From Trichomonas vaginalis G3 (Eukaryota > Parabasalia > Trichomonadida > Trichomonadidae): a stretch of DNA of 64,000 nt. The notes beneath the pieces are model-generated. The model made no database searches, was not told the origin of the DNA, and saw only the letters and a program-made list of their open reading frames with translations. Location: NCBI RefSeq assembly GCF_026262505.1, contig NC_067206.1, forward strand, positions 9,544,268 to 9,608,267, given 5' to 3'. Position 1 is the first letter of the stretch. The number at the start of each line of letters is the position of its first letter. The translations under genes and the position numbers were made by a program. Shown here in pieces: positions 40,136 through 49,967 of this stretch.

Positions 40136-40491
40136 TTTTAATGTTATTTTATAGTGTTATATACTGAATAAATACACGTTTAAATTAAACATCAGGAATA
40201 ATTATTTTTTTCATTGCATTGCACGAATGCTCTCTGCGTGTGAGTAGCATCACCTAATATAATAAAAGCTAGCATTGTACCCAAAACTGAAACTTGTTCA
40301 TTCGTTATCAACTCTCGAAGTGAAACTCGAGATTCTTTCTTTTATTTCTTACTTATATAATTTATCTGCAAAGTGTAATTTATTTTTCTCTTTTCATGAA
40401 AATTAAAGTCAATCTCTCTAACCATTGAAGAACATTCTGTTGTGAAAAAAGGTTTTATCATGTAATAAAAGTTTATATTAATAAAATTCAT
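40136..40491. other. Convergent intergenic region
   Basis: About 350 AT-rich bases; nothing recognised. Confidence 0.4.
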
Positions 40492-41412
40492 TTAGTTAAG
40501 TAGTTTTCCTACTTTACGAACTACATATACGTAATGTGGAGCTTCCGAAGGTAATCGCTTTTGAAGTTCTACAGTCTTTTCAACCTTAAGAAGAAGCTCT
40601 GCTGGATTATCGAAATATGATTGAATATCTTGTGGTGCATAGCAAGAAACAATAATATATACACCTTTCTTTGCAAGAACGCGAGCAACTTCTGAAATCA
40701 TTTGCTTAGCGTCATTTTCTGAACCGAATAATATTGAATCGAAGCATGCTTTATCAACAACAACTTTGAATTCTCCAGCTTCAAATTTCATATTGCAAGC
40801 ATCCATAACTTTCCATGTAATGTTTTCGGATTCTTTGTGTGCTCTACGCGATTTTTTAATTGCTGTCTTTGAAATATCTATTGCAGTAACTGCTTCAGCA
40901 CCTGCATTTGCAACAACAACAGGTAACTCTGACATACCATTTCCAATAACCAAAGCTTTAAGTCCTTCGCCTCCTTCGCAATATTCTTTAAGAAGATAAG
41001 AAAGAGCTTCTGGATCTTGATACCATTCGAAATTATCTGGTTCAGCAACGTAACGAGCTTCCCAATAAGCAGGATCTCCGTATGCATTCAATGTTAATTC
41101 TTTAGCTTCTTCGTCTTTCATGTAGACAACGCCTTCAAGAGGATCAACTTCGGGCTCTGGTTCTGGCTCTTTGTGTTCTTCTCCTTCTTGTGGAGCAGCA
41201 CCTTCCTCGCCTTCCTTAGCTTCGCCCTCTTTTTCTTCTCCTTCTTTTGGCTCTTCCTCTGTTGTTTCTTTTTCTGTATTTTCTTCGTTTGATACTGGCA
41301 TTACACCTTGCTTTTCGCTATTGGTCTGCTCAGTTGATTCTGCCTCCTCTGTTTCATCTGCTGTTGTAGAGTATGTAGCCTCTGTAGACTCTGTGTAATC
41401 AGTAGAAGACAT
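40492..41412 (-). CDS. EEF1AKMT4/METTL13-type methyltransferase with an acidic N-terminal extension
   Basis: 306 residues. The first 95 are a Glu-rich, Thr/Ser-rich tail with near-repeats (EGEEKEGEAKEGEE). The rest is a class-I SAM-dependent methyltransferase: YGDPAYWEARYVAEPDNFEWY (family start YGxxxYWDxRY...WY), motif I ALVIGNGMSEL, acidic motif II TAIDIS, motif III-like VMDACNMKFEAGEF and VVDKACFDSILFG. Relatives methylate lysines of translation factor eEF1A. Cytosolic. The acidic tail is not typical of the family. A good initiator lies 17 bases before the ATG. Confidence 0.85.
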   Translation of the reverse strand: MSSTDYTESTEATYSTTADETEEAESTEQTNSEKQGVMPVSNEENTEKETTEEEPKEGEEKEGEAKEGEEGAAPQEGEEHKEPEPEPEVDPLEGVVYMKDEEAKELTLNAYGDPAYWEARYVAEPDNFEWYQDPEALSYLLKEYCEGGEGLKALVIGNGMSELPVVVANAGAEAVTAIDISKTAIKKSRRAHKESENITWKVMDACNMKFEAGEFKVVVDKACFDSILFGSENDAKQMISEVARVLAKKGVYIIVSCYAPQDIQSYFDNPAELLLKVEKTVELQKRLPSEAPHYVYVVRKVGKLLN

Positions 41413-41428
41413 TGTACTAACGTATCAC

Positions 41429-41437
41429 AAAAAGTGA
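41429..41437 (-). promoter_or_regulatory. Initiator (Inr) of the methyltransferase gene
   Basis: TCACTTTTT on the minus strand upstream of the ATG at 41412. Confidence 0.7.
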
Positions 41438-42016
41438 CATTTATAAATGAGAATCATAATTGGTTATATTCATCTTAAAAACATCCTTCTTTGTAGATTG
41501 TGATTGATTTTTCGCTTATATTCTAAAGCATTTATCCTTCTTAGAGCCATTTTGAATCTAAATTAGCTTCCCAATTATTAAATGAGAACTTACAAACCTA
41601 AATAGCTATAACTAAGAATGGTTGAATACGTTTCCTGAAGAATTAAAAACAAATTCGCAAAATAACATATGAAAAATTTAAAAAGCCGTTTCAAAAACAA
41701 ATTTTTATTACGAACAGATTAGAATAGATATAAAAATTCGATGAATCATGTAATTGGCCTGTAAATAGAAGATTAATTGTATTTTATCTGAGTTATTTGG
41801 AAATAAGCAATGTTCGGCCAGAACAATGCTGCTGATTATCTGAAAATGAAATTAACTAACATTTAAATTTCATATGCATATAGATTCAAGCATAATTGGC
41901 AAGTATTTTAATTGAAATTCCCTAATAAAAGAAATTTGTATATTATATTATTAGCATGCATGTAAATCAAGTAAATATAAAGTATAACGATCATTTCAAG
42001 GATTTTTTGCCTATTT
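41438..42016. other. Intergenic, nothing recognised
   Basis: About 580 AT-rich bases without a supported feature. Confidence 0.4.
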
Positions 42017-42376
42017 TTATGCTAATTTGAATCCAAACCAGCAAGATAATGGGGAGAAAACTGCGGCAATTGCAAAATATAAAACAAATCTTTGAAATAC
42101 TCTCTTTTCTTTCGTGCATGAAATAAAAAATGAAATAATGGCGCATAAAATTGACTCTATTCCAAGTAAATATCCATATATATAAGATTCTATCATTGAT
42201 CTCGCGCTTAAGCCAACGACAATTCCTCCGAAAATTGAAATTAAAATTGATAAAATTGGGCTCCAGTATTTTTTAACTGTATAAATCCATTCACTTTCTT
42301 TTTCGTTTTCATCAAAATTTGAAATCGGAACATGTTTAAGTTCAACAACCCCAGGAATTGATGAATTTCTAAACAT
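42017..42376 (-). CDS. Small multi-pass membrane protein, unknown
   Basis: 119 residues: a polar N-terminal 35 residues, then three or four hydrophobic helices (about 38-56, 66-86 and 95-118) with small-residue motifs (GGIVVGLSARS). No family is recognised. The initiator TCACTTTTT 9 bases before the ATG supports a real gene. Confidence 0.65.
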   Translation of the reverse strand: MFRNSSIPGVVELKHVPISNFDENEKESEWIYTVKKYWSPILSILISIFGGIVVGLSARSMIESYIYGYLLGIESILCAIISFFISCTKEKRVFQRFVLYFAIAAVFSPLSCWFGFKLA

Positions 42377-42384
42377 GGAAAACT

Positions 42385-42393
42385 AAAAAGTGA
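42385..42393 (-). promoter_or_regulatory. Initiator (Inr) of the small membrane protein gene
   Basis: TCACTTTTT on the minus strand, 9 bases before the ATG at 42376. Confidence 0.7.
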
Positions 42394-42690
42394 CAAAGAT
42401 TCCACAGATTCCATTGGTTTCTCATGGGATCTGATTGATTACATAAAGGTAGCTCTACAAAATCGTAACGATGCTTCCTTGATTTTGGTATAATGGTTTT
42501 AGACTTTGCAGATACTAGATGACTAATAGAAGAAGAATGGAAGAAAACTGTAAGAGCGATTTCGAGATTAGGATAGAATATTTCTGATTAAGGAACAATG
42601 TATTTTATTTATCATAATCTTGAAATTCAATAATTTTTTATAAACATAAAAAATTGAATGATATTTTATTATATATTACAAAAATATCGT

Positions 42691-44037
42691 TTATGCGAGC
42701 TCTTCTATTGCTGTAATAACTTCTAACATCCTGAATTCTTTTTCATAATCTGTTCCTGGAGGCATCTTCTCCATCAGTTCCTTTCTTCTATCCTGGCCAT
42801 ACTCTTTAATCCATTTATACGCGTATTCGTAGTTCGATCCAAGTGCAGATTTGGCTGCGGACACAAGAGCGTTTCTTCTTTCATCAATTTTACCTGTAAG
42901 CTTTCCTAGATCGCAAACTGTTTGTTTCGGAATAGCTTTCGTAGAAATTGAAGATCTGATAACTCCAAGAAGCCAACTAGAGTCTTTCTCGAGGTGGCGC
43001 TGCGACTGTCTAACGAGATCATTGCATAAGTTTTGATCATTTCTGTTCAGCCATGCTGGCATTTCTTTCTGGTCGATTTCATCGTCATCTGTTGTATCAA
43101 GTTTGGATTGAGAAGACATGTTCTGGCGGGATGAACTGCGGGATGATGATGGTGCATTCTTGGAGGGTGGTGGGATCTGAGATTTGCGGCCGCTCGATGG
43201 ATTTGAATTGCATTTCTTAGAAAGCTCAGTTTGGAGCTCGTTTAAGCCATGGCCAATAATATTTGATGCAAGGATCTCTTTGCATGTAGGACGATCATTT
43301 GGATCTTGTTGTAACATCGACATTAATAATTCGATAAGTTCTTTAGAGTAACCTGATGGCATCATGCTCATGTTTCCAGATTTAATATTTGTAAAGAGCT
43401 CTTCACGAGATTTTCCTGTGAAAGCGTGCTTATGAGTAAGTAATTCGAAAAGAACGCATCCTGCAGCCCAAATATCAGCTGGGAAACTGTAAGGATCACC
43501 CCTAAGAAGCTCTGGACACATGAAGTATGGTGTTCCAATCATTGTTTGAGCGAAAGAATCTTCTGTAACTTCACGAGAAATTCCAAAATCACCGAGCTTG
43601 ACAAGTCCGCGTTTGAAAAGGAAAACGTTTGCAGTTTTGATATCTCTGTGCAAAATATTTTGGGAATGAATATATTCAAGACCTAAAATTATTTGAGTGA
43701 AAATCTGTAATACCTTTTTCTCTTTGATTTCTTCGTGACTTTCTAGATATTTCTGAAGGTCTTTTCCATCTGCGTACTCTAGAACGATACTAAAATCACC
43801 TTGTGGTGTATAGAATGAGTCTATGTATGCAATAATATTTGGATGACGAAGATTACTTAAAAGTGTAGCTTCCTTTTGAGCTGTTTTGCGTGAACTATCA
43901 TCTGATCCTTTGATTTTGATTGTTTTAACGACAACATAGTCACCATTTTTGTTATCTTTCATTAAATAGACTTTTCCATAACTACCTTTTCCAATTTGTT
44001 GGATTCTCTTATACCTGCTCATAGGATCTTGAGACAT
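42691..44037 (-). CDS. NEK-family (NIMA-related) protein kinase
   Basis: 448 residues. The N-terminal kinase domain (about 9-265) has the glycine loop GKGSYGKV, catalytic Lys in VVVKTI (K38), HRDIKTANV (130-138), DFG (150-152) and the activation segment GTPYFMCPELLRG (168-180), which with GLEYIHSQNILHRD is NEK-typical. All catalytic residues are present. The C-terminal 180 residues hold a Ser-rich linker and a helical tail of unknown family (SSWLLGVIRSSIS...). NEKs regulate cilia, flagellar length and centrosomes and are expanded in flagellates. Confidence 0.92.
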   Translation of the reverse strand: MSQDPMSRYKRIQQIGKGSYGKVYLMKDNKNGDYVVVKTIKIKGSDDSSRKTAQKEATLLSNLRHPNIIAYIDSFYTPQGDFSIVLEYADGKDLQKYLESHEEIKEKKVLQIFTQIILGLEYIHSQNILHRDIKTANVFLFKRGLVKLGDFGISREVTEDSFAQTMIGTPYFMCPELLRGDPYSFPADIWAAGCVLFELLTHKHAFTGKSREELFTNIKSGNMSMMPSGYSKELIELLMSMLQQDPNDRPTCKEILASNIIGHGLNELQTELSKKCNSNPSSGRKSQIPPPSKNAPSSSRSSSRQNMSSQSKLDTTDDDEIDQKEMPAWLNRNDQNLCNDLVRQSQRHLEKDSSWLLGVIRSSISTKAIPKQTVCDLGKLTGKIDERRNALVSAAKSALGSNYEYAYKWIKEYGQDRRKELMEKMPPGTDYEKEFRMLEVITAIEELA

Positions 44038-44210
44038 GTGTTGTTTATCAAAAAAAATATTTTCATATCACAAGTCGTGAAAAGTTTTTTATGATTCATG
44101 ATCGATAATATGTCCATAATTTCACTTGGAAATACCAAAAATCAATTCAAATTGCAAAAAATACTAATAAATTGGAGGTTTTCAATATTTTAAACGGCTA
44201 CGTAATAATT

Positions 44211-45608
44211 ATGGCGACGATTTCAGACTTTACTTCAAAGTTTATTAATCTTCTGACTACTGACACAGAAGAAATTAAAGATGAAGTTGAGTTTTGTCGA
44301 TCTCTTTTTATTAATAGGAAATACCACCGCTTAATTCTATACATTGATGATAGAAAGAACGAAAACAAGTTCGATACATTAGTAAATTACTGGTATATGC
44401 TTTCATTACTCAAACTCAAACGCTATAAAGACTGCGAAATTTACTTAAATTCAATTTCCGAAGGAGAAGAAGAAACAGAACCCAAATATCTTTACGTGAG
44501 AGGTCTTTTACTATTAAAACAAATGGATTTTGGATACTGTGGAAAATATTTGCAAGATTCATTCGTAGCTGATCCAACATTTTATGATCCAATCAACAAA
44601 CTTTTAAGTCATCATTTGCTTTCTGAGTCATTATTATCATCATTAATCTATAAAGACAAGAATAATTCCAAAATATCAGAACAAATACATTCAATTGCTG
44701 TAAATTCATGGCTTTTCGAAGGCGACGCAAATTCAGCATTTGAATCCGCATCCAAGCTTCTCAAAGAGAATCCTTCTTCAGATAAAGCAATTACTGCATT
44801 CGTTTCTGCTTGTATGGCACTTGGAAAATCTCATGATCTCTTTGTCGTAGCTCAGAGATTGTTAGAAACTACACCTGACTCTTATCTTGCCTCTTTTGCT
44901 GCTGGCTGTCATGTTGCAATGAGCGGAAGAAGCGATGCTGCTCGTTCTCTCTTATGGTTTACTTTAAAGCGAATGCCTTCATTTGCTCCTGCATGGCTAG
45001 CATACGCGATGACTTATAAGAATGATAATGATAATCGCATGGCATTATCAGTAATCATGACAGCTGCCAGAGCATTTCCAAAATTAAATCTCTTACATTT
45101 ATGGGCTGCATACTTTTGCGTTCAGAGCAATGATTTTGCATTGGCTTTAGCTCATCTCCAGATGTGCAGACCGTCAGGATACGTTTATAATGAAGTTGGA
45201 TGCATATTAATGAAGAATGGCCGTATTTCTGATGCATTAAAAGCTTTCCAGAAAGCTATTGTTGCAAAAGATGTATGCAATGCATATATTATTAATGCCG
45301 CAACTTGTTACAGAAGAAATAATAATTTCATCGAAGCTGAAAGATTGTATAGAGAGGCGATCCAGAAAGAACCAGACAATTTAACATGTTTGATCGGACT
45401 TGCATTTACTTTACAACTCATGGATAAACGTGAAGAAGCATATAAAATGTATTTCAGAGCAATTACAATTGATCCTGATAATGCATTTGCAAATGAAATG
45501 CTATCTAATTTGGGAAGTGATTTAGCTTCTGATCAACTTGCTAATGAAGATGAAGATCCTCGATTCTATGAAAAGTTTGCTGAATTTATGAAAGAAAACG
45601 CTGATTAA
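44211..45608 (+). CDS. Anaphase-promoting complex subunit 6 / CDC16 homologue
   Basis: 465 residues from the ATG at 44211; the 13 codons before it are read from a TTG. It is built of about ten TPR repeats. The block YLASFAAGCHVAMSGRSDAARSLLWFTLKRMPSFAPAWLAYAMTY follows the CDC16 pattern (SWFAVGCYYL..A...L.KA......PAWIAYGHSF), and later YNEVGCILMKNGRISDAL and FTLQLMDKREEAYKMYFRAI keep the family's TPR register. APC6 scaffolds the ubiquitin ligase that triggers anaphase. It is shorter than human APC6 (620), at both ends. CDC27/CDC23 are alternatives but less likely. Confidence 0.75.
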   Translation: MATISDFTSKFINLLTTDTEEIKDEVEFCRSLFINRKYHRLILYIDDRKNENKFDTLVNYWYMLSLLKLKRYKDCEIYLNSISEGEEETEPKYLYVRGLLLLKQMDFGYCGKYLQDSFVADPTFYDPINKLLSHHLLSESLLSSLIYKDKNNSKISEQIHSIAVNSWLFEGDANSAFESASKLLKENPSSDKAITAFVSACMALGKSHDLFVVAQRLLETTPDSYLASFAAGCHVAMSGRSDAARSLLWFTLKRMPSFAPAWLAYAMTYKNDNDNRMALSVIMTAARAFPKLNLLHLWAAYFCVQSNDFALALAHLQMCRPSGYVYNEVGCILMKNGRISDALKAFQKAIVAKDVCNAYIINAATCYRRNNNFIEAERLYREAIQKEPDNLTCLIGLAFTLQLMDKREEAYKMYFRAITIDPDNAFANEMLSNLGSDLASDQLANEDEDPRFYEKFAEFMKENAD

Positions 45609-45672
45609 TAAACTAAACTGTTTTTTACAAGTTTTTCTTGTTTCAAAATAATATAATATTCGAAAATTAAAG

Positions 45673-45705
45673 CTCCACTGGATTTACATTTTCAATCCAA
45701 TGGAG
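45673..45705. other. Hairpin after the APC6 stop
   Basis: CTCCACTGGATT pairs with AATCCAATGGAG across a 9-base loop, with one mismatch. It lies 65 bases past the stop codon, possibly in the 3' untranslated region. Confidence 0.5.
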
Positions 45706-45980
45706 TAGTTTACATACTTCAATTACATCATCTAAAAAGTTTTATATGAAATTTCTTAAAGTTATATATACGACGTGGATTGATGTATCTAAGAGATACA
45801 ATGATATTGAATGAAAACAAATCAATATCTTTAAAAATCAATATATCTTTATTTTAACAGCAGAAATGTATTTACAGTTACTTCTTCCCGACCTTAAACA
45901 AATTATTGACAGTTAGCGTGGTTCATTACTGAAATTTAACTTAAAGCACCAGAAATTTGATCCTTGAAACAATGCTGGTA

Positions 45981-46034
45981 TCACACACACACAGACACAC
46001 ACAAAAAAAAATAAAAAAATAAAAAATAAAAAAT
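45981..46034. repeat. CA-rich and A-rich microsatellite
   Basis: (CA)n with one G interruption, followed by A-rich AAAAAT units, in the convergent spacer 45706-46194, which holds nothing else. Confidence 0.85.
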
Positions 46035-46194
46035 GAATTTAGGCGTGAAAAGCATATCAAATTCCTTCAATTCTTAATGACGAATACAGCATCAATGCAT
46101 GCAAATCATAGCAAGTCAGAAAGTTATAAGTTCATCCTTTAAAAAAATCAAAATAAATTAAAAAATATTCTTTTGTAAAACTCATAATGACATT

Positions 46195-47244
46195 TTAGCG
46201 TTTCTTAGCTTTTTCATAACAAACTTGGCAATAATAAAAGCCATCCACATCATATAGAATTGTTCCTTCTCTATTGCAGTTATTGCCATGGCAAATGTGA
46301 GATTTGGCAGACTTTGCAATTGATTGAACAATGTTTTCATTGTATTTGTTCACTGTTGGTGCTGCAGCAACAGGAATATCATTATAATCCTCTTCTTCTT
46401 CATCCATATCTAATTGTTTAAATCCACATTGAATCTTGATCCTGTTAAGATCTGAATAAATATCTTTTTCATTCATGTATTTTTGAATTTGTTCGTATTC
46501 TTGTAGTTGTTTCTCTTTTGATTGAGAATTGGACTCTTTGAGTTTGTTAACAAGCATATCTAAGTAATCTTGAGCATTTGATTCTTTTGGTTCCGTATTT
46601 GATGCTCCAAAAAACTTTAATATGCAAACCATATCTGTATTCCTACAATGAACGGAAATTTTCAATGGTGTAGAGCCAGTTTGTGATACTGCATTCACAT
46701 CAACTGATTTGTATACAAATGGTTCATCACTTGTTCTTGATTTATCTGGATATTTAATTTCTGGGGGACGAGATAGCAAAGCAAGGACAGCATAGTAGTT
46801 AGAACATGATACAGCTGGATGAATAATAATTGTTTCGAATTCTTTCTTGGTTTGTGCTGGAATTTCAATTGGTTCATCGACGTGTTCTTGATAATATTGG
46901 CAGGAGAATAAAAGATCAAAGCACTTATGATCTTTAGTAAGTACTGATAAATGAAAAGCATTGAATCCGTTAGATTTAATTTCAAGTTTTGGTTCTAAGT
47001 TATCGAGTATATATTTAACTATGTCATCACGCTCGCAAAGAACTGCAAGCATTAATGGTGTTGGTTCTTTGGGGCAAAAATATGTATCCTTTGTAGAATA
47101 TTTAGGTACTGGAATGATATTTTCTGTTGGAAGAAGTTTTGTATTAATTTCGTTCTTGCTGACCTTCAAGGCAATAAAATCTTCAAGCTTTCCAGTCTTA
47201 ATTGTTTCAACAAGTCGTTGCTGGAACCTACTTTCTGATGACAT
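46195..47244 (-). CDS. Ankyrin-repeat protein with a C-terminal Cys-rich zinc-binding-like motif
   Basis: 349 residues. Ankyrin-type repeats are seen at PTPLMLAVLCERDDIVKYIL, NAFHLSVLTKDHKCFDLLF and GSTPLKISVHCRNTDMVCIL, with a long insert between the second and third. An acidic linker (EEEEDYND) leads to a C-terminal CHGNNCNREG...YYCQVCYEK, with four Cys spaced as in a treble-clef or zinc-ribbon finger. The combination suggests an adaptor protein; partners are unknown. It differs from the DUF3447 ankyrin protein at 19.5-22.6 kb. Confidence 0.82.
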   Translation of the reverse strand: MSSESRFQQRLVETIKTGKLEDFIALKVSKNEINTKLLPTENIIPVPKYSTKDTYFCPKEPTPLMLAVLCERDDIVKYILDNLEPKLEIKSNGFNAFHLSVLTKDHKCFDLLFSCQYYQEHVDEPIEIPAQTKKEFETIIIHPAVSCSNYYAVLALLSRPPEIKYPDKSRTSDEPFVYKSVDVNAVSQTGSTPLKISVHCRNTDMVCILKFFGASNTEPKESNAQDYLDMLVNKLKESNSQSKEKQLQEYEQIQKYMNEKDIYSDLNRIKIQCGFKQLDMDEEEEDYNDIPVAAAPTVNKYNENIVQSIAKSAKSHICHGNNCNREGTILYDVDGFYYCQVCYEKAKKR

Positions 47245-48426
47245 GAAAAAAAAATTTTGAAATTAAAATTTGCCATCTTTAGCTATCAAATACCAAAAAA
47301 AATGATTTGCATGGAATTCTTTAGAGAAGACTTCTAGATCAAGCCATTAATGCAGAAATCGCAAATCATAAGGGAAATTTACCAACACAACATTAGTCAA
47401 AATATGAAAAAATCAGCAAATAATGAACTATTGAGGAGCTCTAATAAATAGAAAACCTCTTGTGGTGGATATTCAATGAGAGGGTGTACGTGTTTTAGGA
47501 TTATTTGTGAATAAATTGAATATCGAGAAGAAGTAGTTCAGTTCACTTGTTCTGTCTTCGTATATTTTGTTTTAGTAAACGAGGGAATTCCAGAAGTAAT
47601 CGAGTCAAAGCAAAATATTAAAAAAATTATTATAAATTCTAACAATATGCTTTTGTAATTAAATAATCATTTTAAAAACTAACCTTTACAACTGGGTTAT
47701 ACAATTCTATAAGTAATGATCAGTGACTCTCAAGTAATGATTGTATCGAAGAATGAGCTATCAACAATCGTACACTCTTAAATCAAGGTAATCGTATTGG
47801 GATCTAAATCATAAATGAATCTATTTCTACGAAAAATTATGACAGTAGATGCAATCGTAAAATATCAAATGCATGACAATCAAAATTTAAAGAAATTTGT
47901 TTTGATTGCAAAACATACAGCTATAAATTGCATAAAATTTAATGGAGAAATCAACAAGGGATAAAAGATAAATAAAAGAGTGAGGGAAACCAATTTGGAA
48001 AGGTTTTTGTCCATTAATTGGTATTCACTTGTCGATTAGTAAAGTGCTATGTTGGGGTTTACGAATATCTGAACTGAAAATCAGCATATAAATTTTTATG
48101 ATTTCGTTCAGTAAAGAAGAGAGACACAATTTTGAATTATTGAAACATTGGAATTATTTCCACGAGTATTTTGTGCACGTTATCTCGAAATATGAGGCTG
48201 TTTTGCAAAAATGACAAAGCTATGAAAAAATTTGAAAAATGTGTTTTGAGAGAACTCAATGAATATTTTTCGCATCCTCAATCTTATTTGAATTTTTGGT
48301 GAATATTAATCAATATCATATTTTCTATTTGGGTGAAGTGTTTCGTCAAATCGACCAATGATCTTTGAAATATTCAAAAACAAACCGGTCATTCTATTAT
48401 CAAAATTTTCTGCAACTAATTTCACA
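47245..48426. other. Divergent gene-free stretch of about 1.2 kb
   Basis: AT-rich and between the starts of the ankyrin gene and MDH, so probably promoter sequence for both. No repeat or RNA gene is seen. Confidence 0.4.
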
Positions 48427-48434
48427 TCACTTTC
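48427..48434 (+). promoter_or_regulatory. Initiator (Inr) that fixes the MDH start
   Basis: TCACTTTC lies 4 bases before the ATG at 48439. If transcription starts here, the in-frame ATG at 48358 is not on the mRNA. Confidence 0.65.
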
Positions 48435-48438
48435 AGAT

Positions 48439-49437
48439 ATGGAACCAATCCACATCCTCATCACCGGTGCTGCTGGCCAAATCGGCTACGCTCTTACATT
48501 CAGAATCGCCAAGGGTGATCTCTGCGGCGACCGCAAGGTTGTTCTTCACCTTCTCGAAATCCCATTTGGCATGAAGGCTCTCGAGGGCTGCGTCATGGAA
48601 CTTCAGGACTGCGCCTTCCCTAACGTTGCCGGCATTGTCTGGACAGACAAGGTTGAAGAGGCATTCAAGGGTGTTGATGTTGCCTTCCTCGTTGGCTCAT
48701 TCCCACGTAAGGATGGCATGGACCGCTCTGACCTCCTCGCCAAGAACGGTGGCATCTTCACAGTTCAGGGCAAGGCTCTCAACGACTACGCTAAGCCAAC
48801 AGTCAAGGTTCTTGTTGTCGGCAACCCAGCCAACACAAACTGCCTTATCGCTCAGGCTTCAGCTCCAAAGCTCCAGAATAAGAACTGGTGCGCTATGACA
48901 CGTCTTGACCACAACAGAATGGTTGGCGCTCTCGCTGCCAAGTTCGGTGTTACACCAGAAAAGATCCACAAGGTCTGCATTTGGGGTAACCACTCTAACA
49001 CACAGGTCCCAGATACAACACACGCTACAGTCGATCTCCCAGAAGGCACAGTCAAGGTTGCTGACAAGCTTCCAAAGGAGTACCTCGAGGGCGAGTTCGC
49101 TCAGATGATCGCTACACGTGGTGGCGCCGTCATCAAGATGCGTGGTGCCTCCTCCGCTGCTTCTGCTGCTAACGCTGCTCTCACATGCGTTAAGGACTGG
49201 CTCTACGGCACAGCTGAAGGCGATTTCGTCTCCATGGCTATCCCAGTTCCAGACAACAAACCATACGGCATCAAGCAAGGCACAATCTTCTCCTTCCCAG
49301 TTACAGTTTCTAAGGATGGTGAAGTTCACGTTGTCGAGGGCCTCGAACTCAATGACTGGGTTAAGGGCAGGCTCGAAGCCACAGAGAAGGAACTCATCGG
49401 CGAGAAGGAAACAGCCTGGAAGGTTCTCGGCCTCTAA
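48439..49437 (+). CDS. Cytosolic malate dehydrogenase
   Basis: 332 residues. The NAD-binding start ILITGAAGQIGYAL is followed by the catalytic motifs RLDHNR (155-160) and GNHSNTQ (H185) and a mobile loop VGSFPRKDGMDRSDLL. The residue that sets substrate choice is Arg (R90), as in malate dehydrogenases; T. vaginalis lactate dehydrogenase, which arose from MDH, has Leu there. It reduces oxaloacetate with NADH in the cytosol. I start at 48439 rather than 48358 because of the initiator at 48427 and because family proteins start here. The gene is visibly richer in C/G-ending codons than its neighbours, typical of high expression. Confidence 0.96.
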   Translation: MEPIHILITGAAGQIGYALTFRIAKGDLCGDRKVVLHLLEIPFGMKALEGCVMELQDCAFPNVAGIVWTDKVEEAFKGVDVAFLVGSFPRKDGMDRSDLLAKNGGIFTVQGKALNDYAKPTVKVLVVGNPANTNCLIAQASAPKLQNKNWCAMTRLDHNRMVGALAAKFGVTPEKIHKVCIWGNHSNTQVPDTTHATVDLPEGTVKVADKLPKEYLEGEFAQMIATRGGAVIKMRGASSAASAANAALTCVKDWLYGTAEGDFVSMAIPVPDNKPYGIKQGTIFSFPVTVSKDGEVHVVEGLELNDWVKGRLEATEKELIGEKETAWKVLGL

Positions 49438-49967
49438 ACTGCTTATTTCTTAAACTTTCAAGCTCTTTTTAAATTTAATTTTTTTGATATTTTATAAATT
49501 TAACTTCAAATATCAATTTTTCTTAATAGATCTTCTTCTAAGTGTAATAAATAATTCAGAAATAATGATATTTAGACCTGTTTTTGTTCCAAAAATATTT
49601 CAAAATTCAAAATTTAACTTCAATTTTCTTAGTATTTATCATCAAAATTCGATTTTCAAGAAATTTTTAGAGAAAAACTAAAAAATAAAATAAGTCTATA
49701 TGTTTTATTTTGAATCCTATATCCATCTTTACTAATAAAAATTCGAAAAATATGTTTTATTAAAATTTTATATTCAGTTTTCTATTATTTTCTCAGCTAA
49801 CTTCCGTATTTCCTTGAAAAAAACTTATAGTTACAACAAAATATTTCAATTTTATCTCATTATTTAAATAATTTCTCAAATTATTTTTCACTGTTCTTTT
49901 TTTATGTAAAAAACTTCAAATATTTTTAGTAACTTGTATATTTTAAATCGATTTGTTTACTCAACAT
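49438..49967. other. Convergent intergenic region
   Basis: About 530 very AT-rich bases; a small frame at 49484-49681 has no support. Confidence 0.4.

Noticed and set aside
48358-48438. 27-codon N-terminal extension of MDH as a hydrogenosomal targeting peptide
   Set aside because: An initiator lies within it, 4 bases before the family-typical start, and composition does not resemble the short trichomonad presequences.
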